Assembly: GCA_002471275.1 (NCBI GenBank) | Contig: DKPQ01000023.1 | Coordinates: 186,001-250,000 of the forward strand | Direction: 5' to 3' | Source: Flammeovirgaceae bacterium UBA7330 | GTDB lineage: Bacteria > Bacteroidota > Bacteroidia > Cytophagales > Cyclobacteriaceae | Length of the DNA stretch: 64,000 nucleotides | Shown: in pieces, positions 18,315 through 27,000 of the stretch | Position numbering within the stretch: the first letter of the stretch is position 1 | How the letters are laid out: the number at the start of each line of letters is the position of its first letter | Notes under the pieces: generated by a model | What the model saw: the letters and a program-made list of their open reading frames with translations, nothing else | Databases searched by the model: none | Told to the model about the DNA's origin: nothing | Translations under genes and position numbers: made by a program

Positions 18315-18376
18315 AAAGTCTGCGCGGGTTTCGACCAAAGTCTGCGCAGACTTTAGGTAAAACCCCCGCAGACTTT
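18315..18376. repeat. Nested palindrome
   Basis: A perfect 18-bp palindrome, AAAGTCTGCGCAGACTTT (18337-18354), is flanked by AAAGTCTGCGCGGGTTT (18315-18331) and its near-perfect inverse AAACCCCCGCAGACTTT (18360-18376). The AAAGTCTGCG unit therefore appears twice in each orientation. It may be a binding site, cruciform or structured transcript. Confidence 0.65.
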
Positions 18377-18630
18377 TTGTACGATCACAAAATACCCATT
18401 TAAAGGCCCTGAGGGCTATTTTTATTACTTAAGACAACAAACCACATTCCTGGAAACATCAATTGTATTATTCTAAGACACAATCAACTGCATTTAATCC
18501 AGATCCATCACATGTTTCCCCCACCAATTGAAAAAGATCGCATAGATTTAATCCAAAGTGTATCATCATTCGTTTCTGTCTTAAACCTGGGTTATGCATT
18601 AGACTTTCTATTACATGACTAAATTACTTC

Positions 18631-18706
18631 AAAATCAAGCACTTAGCATGATATTCTCTCGTCACCATAGCGGTTGCTATGCTTCCGATAGTAAGTGTTT
18701 GATTTT
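18631..18706. repeat. 76-bp inverted-repeat element upstream of the patatin gene
   Basis: AAAATCAAGCACTTA (18631-18645) pairs over 15 positions, with one G-U, with TAAGTGTTTGATTTT (18692-18706). Inside lies the smaller hairpin CATAGC-ggtt-GCTATG (18666-18681). The shape suits a structured leader or a small MITE-like element; the patatin start is 50 bases downstream. Confidence 0.5.
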
Positions 18707-18756
18707 CTTGTACTTTAGTCCTTCATTACAAAACTCTAATGAATAATCCAGGTTAA

Positions 18757-19668
18757 ATGAAGAAAAAAGTATCCTTAGTATTGTCTGGTGGTGGAGCCCG
18801 GGGGATTGCACATATTGGGGTGATTGAGGAGCTGCAAAAGCAGGGATTTGAAATCACAGCGGTGGCTGGTACCTCAATGGGTGCCTTGATTGGAGGCGTA
18901 TTTGCACTCGGCAAAATGAAAGAATTTAAGGAGTGGCTCTATACCCTCGACAGGTTAAAAACTTTTAATCTCGTAGACTTCACCCTCAGTACCCAGGGCA
19001 TTGTGAAGGGAGAAAGGGTCCTGCAGAAGATGAAAGACTTCATCCCTGACGCCAACATCGAGGATTTACCCATTTACTACCGGGCCATAGCAGCTGACAT
19101 CAAAAACAGTGAGGAGGTAGTGTTTTCAAAAGGCAGCGTATACCAGGCCATCAGGGCTTCTATGGCCATACCCACCGTATTCACACCGGTAAAGATGGAC
19201 AACAGGGTCCTGATCGACGGGGGTGTACTCAACAACCTACCAATCAACCACGCCAAAAGAACTCCCGATGATATTATTGTAGCGGTAAATGTCAATGCCA
19301 ATAAGCCAGTGGTAAGACCCGTCACGGCGGATGAAGAGAAATCCAACCAAAAAATCTATCTCAAAAAGATGAATGAGTTTTACAAGCATCTTCAGAAGAT
19401 CAATCCACTATCAAGGCAGGAAACAGGTACGGATAGTAGCGACATGGGGTATTTTGACCTGATCAACAAAACCATCAACCTGATGACCAACCAGATGGCG
19501 CAGCTGTTGATGAACTATTATACGATAGATATGCAAATCAATATTTCAAGGGATTCCTGTGGCACTTTCGACTTTTACCGGGCTAAAGAACAGGTGGAAA
19601 TAGGTCAGTATGAGGCCAATGAGAGCATTACTGAGTATATTGAAAAGATTGGTGATCAAAAGCAGTAA
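18757..19668 (+). CDS. Patatin-like phospholipase, RssA type
   Basis: 303 residues, cytoplasmic (no signal peptide). The patatin catalytic dyad is clear: oxyanion hole GGGARG (residues 11-16), nucleophile GTSMG (Ser40) and DGGVLNN with the catalytic Asp. The N-terminal 200 residues match the short bacterial RssA-like patatins; the C-terminal 100 are helical. Expected activity is hydrolysis of acyl chains from phospholipids or other lipids. The gene is alone, preceded by a long inverted repeat and followed by the AAGCGTAG hairpin at 19739-19761. Confidence 0.88.
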   Translation: MKKKVSLVLSGGGARGIAHIGVIEELQKQGFEITAVAGTSMGALIGGVFALGKMKEFKEWLYTLDRLKTFNLVDFTLSTQGIVKGERVLQKMKDFIPDANIEDLPIYYRAIAADIKNSEEVVFSKGSVYQAIRASMAIPTVFTPVKMDNRVLIDGGVLNNLPINHAKRTPDDIIVAVNVNANKPVVRPVTADEEKSNQKIYLKKMNEFYKHLQKINPLSRQETGTDSSDMGYFDLINKTINLMTNQMAQLLMNYYTIDMQINISRDSCGTFDFYRAKEQVEIGQYEANESITEYIEKIGDQKQ

Positions 19669-19738
19669 AGCCCTGCTTACAACTCAATTTTCAATACAAC
19701 AACAGCCTCATCCGCTTGCCGGGTGGGTAACTGTACCT

Positions 19739-19761
19739 AAGCGTAGGTTGAAGCTACGCTT
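19739..19761. repeat. Hairpin between the patatin gene and the transposase remnant
   Basis: AAGCGTAG (19739-19746) and CTACGCTT (19754-19761) form a perfect 8-bp stem with a 7-base loop. It abuts the end of the RAYT-like remnant, as REP palindromes do beside their transposases, but could equally be the terminator of the patatin gene. Confidence 0.45.
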
Positions 19762-20302
19762 TCATATCAAAGCTATCTCAAATAGCCCCTTTCCCTCTGC
19801 ATAATCAATTGCACTGCTATACAAATAATCCTCAGGTTTCTCTAGCCAGCTCTTTCCGGGTTATCATGAATATAATGCAATCGACTATCCAACAGTTCGT
19901 TATTAGACAATTCAACAGCATGATTCTCATGTGTCCAAAATTGCTTCTCCTTCACTCGCTTATTGTATTTAGCATGGTATTTAAATACAATATTCATCCA
20001 TTCACTTCGGCTTTCTACGTGAGGTTCATCAATTATCTTTAGTATGTTATTTGAGGTAAATCTCTTAAAATCCCTGATTGTATCTGATAATCTTCCAGTT
20101 TTACTACTTACAATCAAATGCACATGATTGGTCATATTACATAGGCATGAACCTGTAGACCCTTTTCTTTTATACAAAATGACAAACTATCAATAATTAC
20201 ATCCCTGTATGTCTGGCGACTAAATACATCTACCCAACCCACCACCTGACTGGTGATAAAGTATGTGCCTTCCTGATCACTAGTTTGATGCGACTCTCCC
20301 AT
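19762..20302 (-). pseudogene. REP-associated tyrosine transposase (IS200-like, Y1), two frameshifts
   Basis: Reading from an ATG at 20302 gives MGESHQTSDQEGTYFITSQV, then VVGWVDVF and KGLQVHAYVI, the N-terminus of Y1/RAYT transposases. One base is missing near 20136, after which MTNHVHLIVSS (the HUH motif) continues in a second frame through YIHDNPERAG. A second shift near 19840 leads to LEKPEDYLYSSAIDYAEGKG, the typical C-terminus, ending at 19762. The intact protein would have about 180 residues. The element is dead unless frameshifting rescues it. No full terminal repeats were found. Confidence 0.85.
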
Positions 20303-20411
20303 TGTATGCTAAGAAATCATAAAAAGAACTAAAGCGTACTGAGCAATGATGTCTGAGGTAAATAACAAACTGGCAAGCAATAAATAACAACTACTTTTTC
20401 TTTGGTTTATC

Positions 20412-21203
20412 TTACTTCGTGTAAACTTTGAAATTCTTGTATCTGGCCGACCGGGTAAACATGTGTCTCAACCCGATGCGGCCTTCGGTAATCGGGTCGA
20501 AACCCGAAAGGTCCCATTCATATCCTTTTTCCTCCCCATTGCCTGAAACCTGAAGATACAACTTATCAGCATGCCTGATCCAGGTCATGTGGTAGGTTAC
20601 TCCAGACTGAAACAGGCCTGTATTAAAATATGCGGGTGTCACCTCTGTTTCATCAAAAGTTTCCCTGTTGGATGCTGGATACCTCCTGACTCTCAGATAA
20701 TCATTGTTTGGGTCATCATTTACCATGGGGAAAGCTGCATAGCTAATGTGTATGGTATTCATGTTGAGCCAATACTTACTCATTGTGGGCACCTTCCGGT
20801 AATCGTTCCATTGGGTAATGTCTTTGGCGAATTCCCCGTCGCCTTTTCCTGTGGCCTGAATGAAAAGGATATTCACATTGATGACCTGACTATCCGTCCT
20901 GGTATAGTCATATTCAATTTTTATGTCACCCGAAAAGGAATCTTTCGTCCATAAAACGGCGTGATGGGCATTGTTTCTGTTTTCCGGGCCGGCACTGAAA
21001 AACATGCCATCCTTCGTGTTTTTGATGGTTGCGAGCTCACCATCCAGGAACCAGTTTTTTTCCCAGTTTTTGGTACAGGGATCTGAAAATTCCAGCTTCC
21101 AATCTTTGGCCTTGCTGATTTGATGGAAATGATCCTGTGCAGTAAGCTTTGGTGTGCAACCAAGACAGCACAATAGCAATATTAGCAACCGGGGTGTATA
21201 CAT
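20412..21203 (-). CDS. DUF1961 family lipoprotein, concanavalin-like
   Basis: 263 residues with a signal peptide and lipobox CLGC (Cys about residue 16). The body is a beta-sandwich of the DUF1961 family, found near polysaccharide lyase and glycosidase genes in Bacteroidota. Aromatic and acidic residues are frequent (WNDYRKVPTMSKYW, YHMTWIRHADKLYLQVSG), as in glycan-binding or glycan-cleaving jelly rolls. No established catalytic residue can be named. It is divergent from the quinoprotein gene across 214 bp and opens the polysaccharide region. Confidence 0.75.
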   Translation of the reverse strand: MYTPRLLILLLCCLGCTPKLTAQDHFHQISKAKDWKLEFSDPCTKNWEKNWFLDGELATIKNTKDGMFFSAGPENRNNAHHAVLWTKDSFSGDIKIEYDYTRTDSQVINVNILFIQATGKGDGEFAKDITQWNDYRKVPTMSKYWLNMNTIHISYAAFPMVNDDPNNDYLRVRRYPASNRETFDETEVTPAYFNTGLFQSGVTYHMTWIRHADKLYLQVSGNGEEKGYEWDLSGFDPITEGRIGLRHMFTRSARYKNFKVYTK

Positions 21204-21417
21204 TCGTTGAGTATGTTGTTTGAAATCCTAATCTAAATGGTTATGCAAATTACAATTTCCGAATGCAAGATGATGCATCGGCTATATATTGAGCATCAAT
21301 TATAATTCAAACAGGATAAATTACCGGTCAGTTTTAAACTATTGATCTACCTACAGGGAGGCAGATCCCCAATGGTGAAGAAAGTTTCGTTTGTGTTGAT
21401 TTAATTTGTCATAAAAT

Positions 21418-23526
21418 ATGAAACCAACGACCTTTTTTCCGGTGCTACTTGGGATCTGTCTTTCATGTCAGGACCTCGTTGATTCAAATAATTCAAAAGA
21501 AAACTGGCCGTCCTACCTTGGTGACAAGGCTGTCTCCCATTACTCCGAACTCAACCAGATAACGAAAGCAAATGTCCATCGACTCCAGGTAGCCTGGGTT
21601 TATGATGGTGGCAAGCTTGGAGAAAACAGCAGAACACAGATCCAATGTAATCCATTGATCATCGATGGAGTGATGTATGGGACCACGGCGGATCTTAAAC
21701 TATTCGCGTTAAATGCCACGACGGGAAAAGAAATTTGGTTGTTTGATCCAAACAAAGACTCCACTATTTCGAGCAAAGTAAATCGGGGTCTGGCCATGTG
21801 GAATGGTGAAGGTCAGCGTATTCTGTTTTATGCTTTAGGTGCTTATTTACTGTCTGTAGATCCTTCTACTGGTGAATTGATCAGATCATTTGGTGAAAAA
21901 GGAATGGTCAACCTGAAGAAAGGTCTTGGGCGCGAAGTAATGGACTATAGCTTTTCTGCCAACTCCCCGGGTATCATTTATAAAAACCTGCTAATCATTG
22001 GTGGAAAGGTGTCAGAAACCATCGGGCACATCCCGGGCCATATCCGGGCTTATGATGTCCACACCGGTGAGATGAAATGGATCTTTCATACCATACCTCA
22101 CCCCGGCGAATATGGATACGATACCTGGCCGGAAGATGCCTATTTAAGAAGTGGAGGAGCAAATGTATGGTCTGGCCTGAGCCTTGATGAAGAAAAGGGG
22201 ATCGTCTACGCGCCTACGGGTTCTCCCTCTTTTGATTTTTATGGTGGTGACCGAATCGGATCAAATCTTTTTGCCAATTCCATCATTGCACTTGATGCCA
22301 ATACAGGGAAGCGGATATGGCACTATCAAACCGTACATCACGATCTGTTTGATTATGATCTGCCAGCTCCGCCCACTCTGGCAACTATTGAAAAGAATGG
22401 AGAAAAGATTGATGCCCTCGTACAGATCTCAAAAGTCGGATATCTGTATGTTTTAGATCGTTTGACTGGTGAACCTTTGTACCCGATCATAGAAACCGAA
22501 GTGCCTGTTTCGGATCTTGAAGGTGAGCAATCCTGGCCTACACAACCCACACCTTCGGTCTACCCTCCTTTCTCCAGGATCAATTTAACTGAAGAAGATC
22601 TTGCCATCAGATCCAAAGAAGCAGCAGACTTTGCCAAAGAAGTGTGGGATAAAAATCTAAAAGGTAAAAGATACCTACCTCCCTCCGAGCATAGTACCAT
22701 TCTTTTCCCGGGAATGCATGGTGGAGGTGAATGGGGTGGTGCAGCCGTGGATCGGTCTACCAGTATCCTGTATGTCAACTCCAATGAAGAAGCTTATCAT
22801 ATCAATATGTCTCGATATGTCAGCTCAACACCTGGTAAAAACATCTACAGTACACTTTGTCAAAATTGCCATGGAGCTGAAAGGCAGGGGTCCAATATGT
22901 ATGGTAATGTGCCTCCCCTGATCAATGTAGCGGACTCATTGAGCAGGACTGACATCAAGAAAGCAATATCAAAAGGAAAGGGTAACATGCCTTCTTTCAG
23001 TATGCTGTCCCCGGATGAAATTGAAAGTGTGACTAACTTTCTAATGGGAATTGAAAAGGAAGACACCGGAGAAAATAAATATGGCAATTGGCCATATCCT
23101 TATGTATTTGATGGATACAAAGAGGTTCATGCCCCGGACGGATTGCCATTTTTCAAACCTCCATGGGGACAACTTACGGCCATTGACCTGAACAAGGCAG
23201 AAATAGTCTGGCAAATTCCGCTGGGCAATATCGACAGCCTCAATATTCCGGGTCATCCGGTTACCGGCACATTAAACTACGGTGGACCTGTAGTAACAGC
23301 CGGGGGATTGGTTTTCATTGCAGCCACGATGGATGAAAAGATCAGAGCCTTTGATAAGGACACAGGGGAAAAGCTATGGGAAGCTAAACTTCCCTATGCT
23401 GGTCTGACCACCCCTGCCACCTATGCTGTTGATGGAAAACAATATGTGGTAATTGCCTGCGGTGGTGGTAAAAGTGGATTGAAATCTGGCAATCAATATG
23501 TTGCCTTTGCTTTACAAACAGACTAA
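21418..23526 (+). CDS. PQQ-dependent dehydrogenase fused to cytochrome c (paralog 1)
   Basis: 702 residues, lipoprotein (LSCQ). An eight-bladed PQQ propeller (GKEIWLFDPN, GEMKWIFHTIP, GKRIWHYQTVHHDL, GEKLWEAKLP blades with the tryptophan docking pattern) is interrupted by a cytochrome c domain at about residues 475-550, with haem motif CQNCH (Cys481-His485) and a Met-bearing GNMPSFSML segment. GGEWGG precedes the insert. This is the architecture of membrane-bound quinoprotein glucose/alcohol dehydrogenases, which oxidise sugars or alcohols in the periplasm and pass electrons to the respiratory chain. It converges with the amidohydrolase gene. A close paralog lies at 35,938. Confidence 0.88.
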   Translation: MKPTTFFPVLLGICLSCQDLVDSNNSKENWPSYLGDKAVSHYSELNQITKANVHRLQVAWVYDGGKLGENSRTQIQCNPLIIDGVMYGTTADLKLFALNATTGKEIWLFDPNKDSTISSKVNRGLAMWNGEGQRILFYALGAYLLSVDPSTGELIRSFGEKGMVNLKKGLGREVMDYSFSANSPGIIYKNLLIIGGKVSETIGHIPGHIRAYDVHTGEMKWIFHTIPHPGEYGYDTWPEDAYLRSGGANVWSGLSLDEEKGIVYAPTGSPSFDFYGGDRIGSNLFANSIIALDANTGKRIWHYQTVHHDLFDYDLPAPPTLATIEKNGEKIDALVQISKVGYLYVLDRLTGEPLYPIIETEVPVSDLEGEQSWPTQPTPSVYPPFSRINLTEEDLAIRSKEAADFAKEVWDKNLKGKRYLPPSEHSTILFPGMHGGGEWGGAAVDRSTSILYVNSNEEAYHINMSRYVSSTPGKNIYSTLCQNCHGAERQGSNMYGNVPPLINVADSLSRTDIKKAISKGKGNMPSFSMLSPDEIESVTNFLMGIEKEDTGENKYGNWPYPYVFDGYKEVHAPDGLPFFKPPWGQLTAIDLNKAEIVWQIPLGNIDSLNIPGHPVTGTLNYGGPVVTAGGLVFIAATMDEKIRAFDKDTGEKLWEAKLPYAGLTTPATYAVDGKQYVVIACGGGKSGLKSGNQYVAFALQTD

Positions 23527-23553
23527 AATAAACTGAACGAAAGCCTTATTCCA

Positions 23554-24510
23554 CTATTCGGCCTTTAACTTATATAAGCTGAAGGCGTTGTCATGAAACA
23601 GTTTCTTTTGCTCTGCCGGAGAATAATTTGAAACGATTTCCTTCAACACATCCACCCAGTTGAGCAATGACATCCTTCTAAGGCAAACTGGCCAGTCCGA
23701 AGCAAAGATGACCCTGTCTGAAGAAAAGACCTCAAAGCAATGATTTACAATCGGTGACAACCCTGATACTGCGTCAAGTGCGTGAGGTAATTTGTTTACA
23801 ATACCGGAGATTTTACATACAATATTATCTCTCTTCCCCATATTTTTCATTTCGGTGATCCATTGATCATGCGCAGGTTTCTGTGGGAAGTCAAATTTAC
23901 CTTCCCTGAAATCAATAGGTTCCGGACCCCCACAATGGTTAAGGATAAATTGAGTATTGGGACACTTATCAACTAATGATGCACCTGTCTTCAGGCGACT
24001 GGTAGAAACATGAAGATCAAAGCTGAGTCCCAACTCCCCAAGGATTCTAATATTGTTGATTACCTGGGGCTGAAGCATTTCTTCTTCACTTGAAAAGAAA
24101 TAGCGAATCCCTTTCAAAAATGAATTTTCTGCCAGGGCTTTGATATAAGATTCAAATCCATGCTCAGTAGGATCAGCACAGATCACAGCCCCCACAGTGG
24201 GATTGTTTTCATCCTTACATAAATCCAGTGCCCATTGTGCTTCCTTTTTTCGCAATTCTTTGGGTACGGCAACCTCCATGTAAATGGCTTTCTCGATTCC
24301 GGTTCCCTTTATGGCCAAATGATAGTCACTCATCATGTAACTTTTATCCAGCGGTGGAGAAACCCAACTCAATGGGAATTGGGACAAGTCCCATAAATGC
24401 TGATGCGTATCTATAATAGGTACTGCTTGTTTTTGTAAACAGGAGTATAAGCCTACCGGAGTGGCCAGGGCAACTGCTGATGCCCCCTTCAAAAAGGTTC
24501 TTCTATCCAT
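23554..24510 (-). CDS. Tat-exported amidohydrolase 2 / lactonase-like TIM-barrel hydrolase
   Basis: 318 residues with a Tat signal (DRRTFLKGAS). The COG3618 fold is shown by IIDTHQHLWDL with QFPLSW, a central FILNHCGGP, and C-terminal RVIFASDWPVC. Members include L-fucono- and L-rhamnono-lactonases and 2-pyrone-4,6-dicarboxylate lactonase, so opening a sugar lactone produced by the neighbouring quinoprotein is an attractive role (inference). Alternatively it is a general metal-dependent hydrolase. It is a monocistronic minus-strand gene. Confidence 0.82.
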   Translation of the reverse strand: MDRRTFLKGASAVALATPVGLYSCLQKQAVPIIDTHQHLWDLSQFPLSWVSPPLDKSYMMSDYHLAIKGTGIEKAIYMEVAVPKELRKKEAQWALDLCKDENNPTVGAVICADPTEHGFESYIKALAENSFLKGIRYFFSSEEEMLQPQVINNIRILGELGLSFDLHVSTSRLKTGASLVDKCPNTQFILNHCGGPEPIDFREGKFDFPQKPAHDQWITEMKNMGKRDNIVCKISGIVNKLPHALDAVSGLSPIVNHCFEVFSSDRVIFASDWPVCLRRMSLLNWVDVLKEIVSNYSPAEQKKLFHDNAFSLYKLKAE

Positions 24511-24541
24511 TGGTAATTTGTTAATACTTACTTAGCCCATA

Positions 24542-24634
24542 TCAGAACTCGATGACCAGGTTTACACTGAGAAATTTACTAAGCCCGATCGTCTGAAATG
24601 TTAGCTGCAAACCTAAATGTATGGTATACTTATT
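24542..24634 (-). pseudogene. C-terminal remnant of an outer-membrane beta-barrel protein
   Basis: An in-frame stretch reads KYTIHLGLQLTFQTIGLSKF and then LSVNLVIEF before a stop. The alternating hydrophobic strands and the final Phe are the mark of the last strands of an outer-membrane barrel. An in-frame stop lies just upstream, so only about 31 codons survive. It may be the relic of a porin or transporter once encoded in this locus. Confidence 0.5.
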
Positions 24635-24767
24635 TTACCAATACACACAACCTGAAGGCATAGCATAATCATGAGATTAATTATGCATCCAGTTTAACTG
24701 TTTCCACGATTCCACTTCATCATTCTTTTGTATCTCACCCGGAGTGCTCCTTCCCCGTCTTATTATG

Positions 24768-25517
24768 TCATGCGATCATTCGCTCACGACTTATGCCAGT
24801 GCCTGTTGAGATTTCAGGCAATTTTACATCCCATGAAACTGTAGTATTTGCAATGAGCTCTTTGGTGTCAGCATTGACCACCGATATCGCTCCAACCCAA
24901 TCATCGCGCAACGTTTCAAATTCGAAACTTACCTTACCATCAATTACATCAACCTGTGATGAAAGATAAAAATGCTGAATTGAATTGGTCTTAGGATCCA
25001 AATACAAGGAGTTCCCCCAGTGTTCCACCTGCTCTTTAGGAAGTCTAACCTCTTCTGTGATTGACCTGTATCCATTTTCATTGAAATTGTATTCCCCTGG
25101 CTCCTTCACGTTAAATTCTATGACCACTTCCATCCCTTTATTCAATGCCAGATCCACTACCGGAAAACGCTGCTCCCTGCTGGATTGCTTTCTGATTTCT
25201 GCCTGTTCATCATAACCCGGCATCCAAACGTCCCTGGTTTGTTCATTGTTAACTTTTGGAGCATAAGGAGAAACATCGTCATACTCGAAAATGTAATCAT
25301 TGGCTTTGCTAAAAAGTCTTACTTCCACCGAAGACAAATCACCTGAATAGGGCAGGTTGAGAGAAATTAGCCTTCCATTCCTTTTCCATTTGATATTACG
25401 CTTGTTTCTTCCTTCAACAAGATGTGCGGCTTCAAGTGCTGACATTCCAAAGGTCAATCCGGCCGTTGCTGCAGTGGATCTTTTAATAAAATTTCTTCTT
25501 GATTTATTATTTGTCAT
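24768..25517 (-). CDS. Tat-exported protein of unknown function
   Basis: 249 residues with a Tat-like signal (RRNFIKRSTAATAG). I do not recognise the mature domain. It is beta-rich with charged loops (SVEVRLFSKANDYIFEYDD, VVDLALNKGMEVVIEFNVKEP) and a final two-strand region (WVGAISVVNADTKELIANT), like a beta-sandwich. There are no Cys pairs or clear catalytic motifs. It is the last gene of the minus-strand group that begins with the alpha-glucuronidase-like gene, which suggests a role with the same glycan. Confidence 0.55.
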   Translation of the reverse strand: MTNNKSRRNFIKRSTAATAGLTFGMSALEAAHLVEGRNKRNIKWKRNGRLISLNLPYSGDLSSVEVRLFSKANDYIFEYDDVSPYAPKVNNEQTRDVWMPGYDEQAEIRKQSSREQRFPVVDLALNKGMEVVIEFNVKEPGEYNFNENGYRSITEEVRLPKEQVEHWGNSLYLDPKTNSIQHFYLSSQVDVIDGKVSFEFETLRDDWVGAISVVNADTKELIANTTVSWDVKLPEISTGTGISRERMIA

Positions 25518-25587
25518 GGTATTGAATACTTAGGATTGGAAATTACTGTCTGTACCCCTTTTATTTAGGGTTTCAACAGTCATATCT

Positions 25588-27000
25588 TCACTTGGTCTTA
25601 TCTTCAACTTTTCCTTTCCCCTCAACCTGATTGTTCTCCGCGCCGGGGAGCAAAATGACTTCGGCATCAGTTAAATTGTTTAGTTCAATATTCCTGGCAA
25701 AAGGCGAAGTATCACCTCTGGGTCCTCCGTACCCTTCTTTGGTAGAAAATCTGATCTCCATATCATCGGGAATGAATGACGGGTCCGTGGTACGGATTGT
25801 CACCTGATGGTCCTGTCCATTGATCTTGGCTAGCATATTGTTGCACATTCTTCCCCGACTATCTGTTATTTCAATGTCCACAAAGGCATCACTGGCATGC
25901 AGGTACGGAAGTCCGAAAGCTTCAGCATATTTAGCGTCAGACTTGCAGTTGATCAATGTATCTGCGTTCCCCACATTAAATCCTGTGGCCACACAATTCC
26001 TTACCTCGCAGTTGATCACTTTGTCACCGGTCTTGTCAAGGCCTGTACAAATCCCTCTTCTCATGTTGATGACCGTACAATTTTTAATGATGGTGGTACC
26101 TGTTTCCGTATCCTGATCTCTCTGTGCCCTCGGATAGATCCTGATGCCATCCTCACTGAGCGAAAACATCTCACCGGGCAAAAATCTTCCGTCTTCCGCC
26201 ACGGTAACTCCCTCGATATAGCCGCCCTTAGCCGCTTTAAATCCTTTGTCAAAAGCATAGCCGCTTGTTTCAGCCAAAATATCATCTGTAGTCCTGAGCA
26301 ACCCATTCACATGACAGTCTTCGATCAGGGTATTTTTAGCTCCCTGCACAAAAATCGCATGCCCCATGGCACGCATGTGCACCGTGCAACCGATCACCTG
26401 AATGTTCTCACCGGGCCAGGCAATCCTGATGCCATTCATCTTCCTCACATCTCCGCCCCCCAGGCCATAAAAGCTACCATATCCCCAGGGGCTGGAACCT
26501 GAAGTGCGTATTTCCGCATTTTTCAGGGTAACATTTTTACCCGTCAGATTAAAGATCTTATTGCGACTTTGTGCCCCCGGTGTATCTCCGTAGGTTTCGA
26601 TGTAAGGCCCTTCCATCAGCACATTGTTTCCATGGATGCCAAAGACACAATACATCCGACCATCATTGAGACCTGGTGACAGATCCGTCCGGGTAAACAA
26701 CCTGGTATCTACCATAATACGGGCACCTGTCAGGTCATAAACGGAATTGTTGCCAGTGAACTGGATGAATTGCTTACAGTCTGCTTCATCAATCTGATAG
26801 AACCCCGGCAGGAGCCTGACTTTAACGTTGTCTCTGCTGGAATATGTCCGCAACTCTTCGATGGCATCAATAACAATGAAGTCACTTTCATTGGTAGCCG
26901 GTGAGGGTTGAGTCGTGAGTTCCTGAGCGCAGGTTCCGAACAACAAAACAAAAAGATTAAAGCTTAGAAAGTATTTCATTTTGGCGGCATATTTAATCAT
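25588..27000 (-). CDS. Right-handed beta-helix lipoprotein, probable glycan-active enzyme
   Basis: 470 residues with an N-terminal signal and Cys near residue 24 (FGTCAQ). The start overlaps the upstream stop in an ATGA, supporting ATG 27000; a second ATG lies at 26979. Parallel beta-helix coils are visible as repeats such as NNVLMEGPYIETYG, GKNVTLKNAEIRT, ENIQVIGCTVHMRA, KNTLIEDCHVNG and TIIKNCTVINMR. Such helices form pectin/alginate lyases, chondroitinase B and glycosidases. A decayed paralog lies at 38,194-38,721. Its closest partner is the beta-helix protein encoded immediately upstream. Confidence 0.78.
   Translation of the reverse strand: MIKYAAKMKYFLSFNLFVLLFGTCAQELTTQPSPATNESDFIVIDAIEELRTYSSRDNVKVRLLPGFYQIDEADCKQFIQFTGNNSVYDLTGARIMVDTRLFTRTDLSPGLNDGRMYCVFGIHGNNVLMEGPYIETYGDTPGAQSRNKIFNLTGKNVTLKNAEIRTSGSSPWGYGSFYGLGGGDVRKMNGIRIAWPGENIQVIGCTVHMRAMGHAIFVQGAKNTLIEDCHVNGLLRTTDDILAETSGYAFDKGFKAAKGGYIEGVTVAEDGRFLPGEMFSLSEDGIRIYPRAQRDQDTETGTTIIKNCTVINMRRGICTGLDKTGDKVINCEVRNCVATGFNVGNADTLINCKSDAKYAEAFGLPYLHASDAFVDIEITDSRGRMCNNMLAKINGQDHQVTIRTTDPSFIPDDMEIRFSTKEGYGGPRGDTSPFARNIELNNLTDAEVILLPGAENNQVEGKGKVEDKTK

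Larger units (their letters stand above)
17780..18756. other. 977-bp gene-free region rich in palindromes
   Basis: No reading frame here has a recognisable product. The region contains a variant of the dispersed repeat (17903-17921), a perfect 9-bp stem ATCAGAGTC/GACTCTGAT (18110-18135), repeat copy 4 (18130 onward), a nested palindrome (18315-18376) and a long inverted repeat (18631-18706) just before the patatin gene. The density of inverted repeats suggests structured RNA, binding sites or small non-autonomous elements. Confidence 0.6.

Noticed and set aside
18290..18380. Short CRISPR-like array of AAAGTCTGCG words
   Set aside because: The units are inverted and nested rather than regularly spaced direct repeats with unique spacers, and no cas gene is present.
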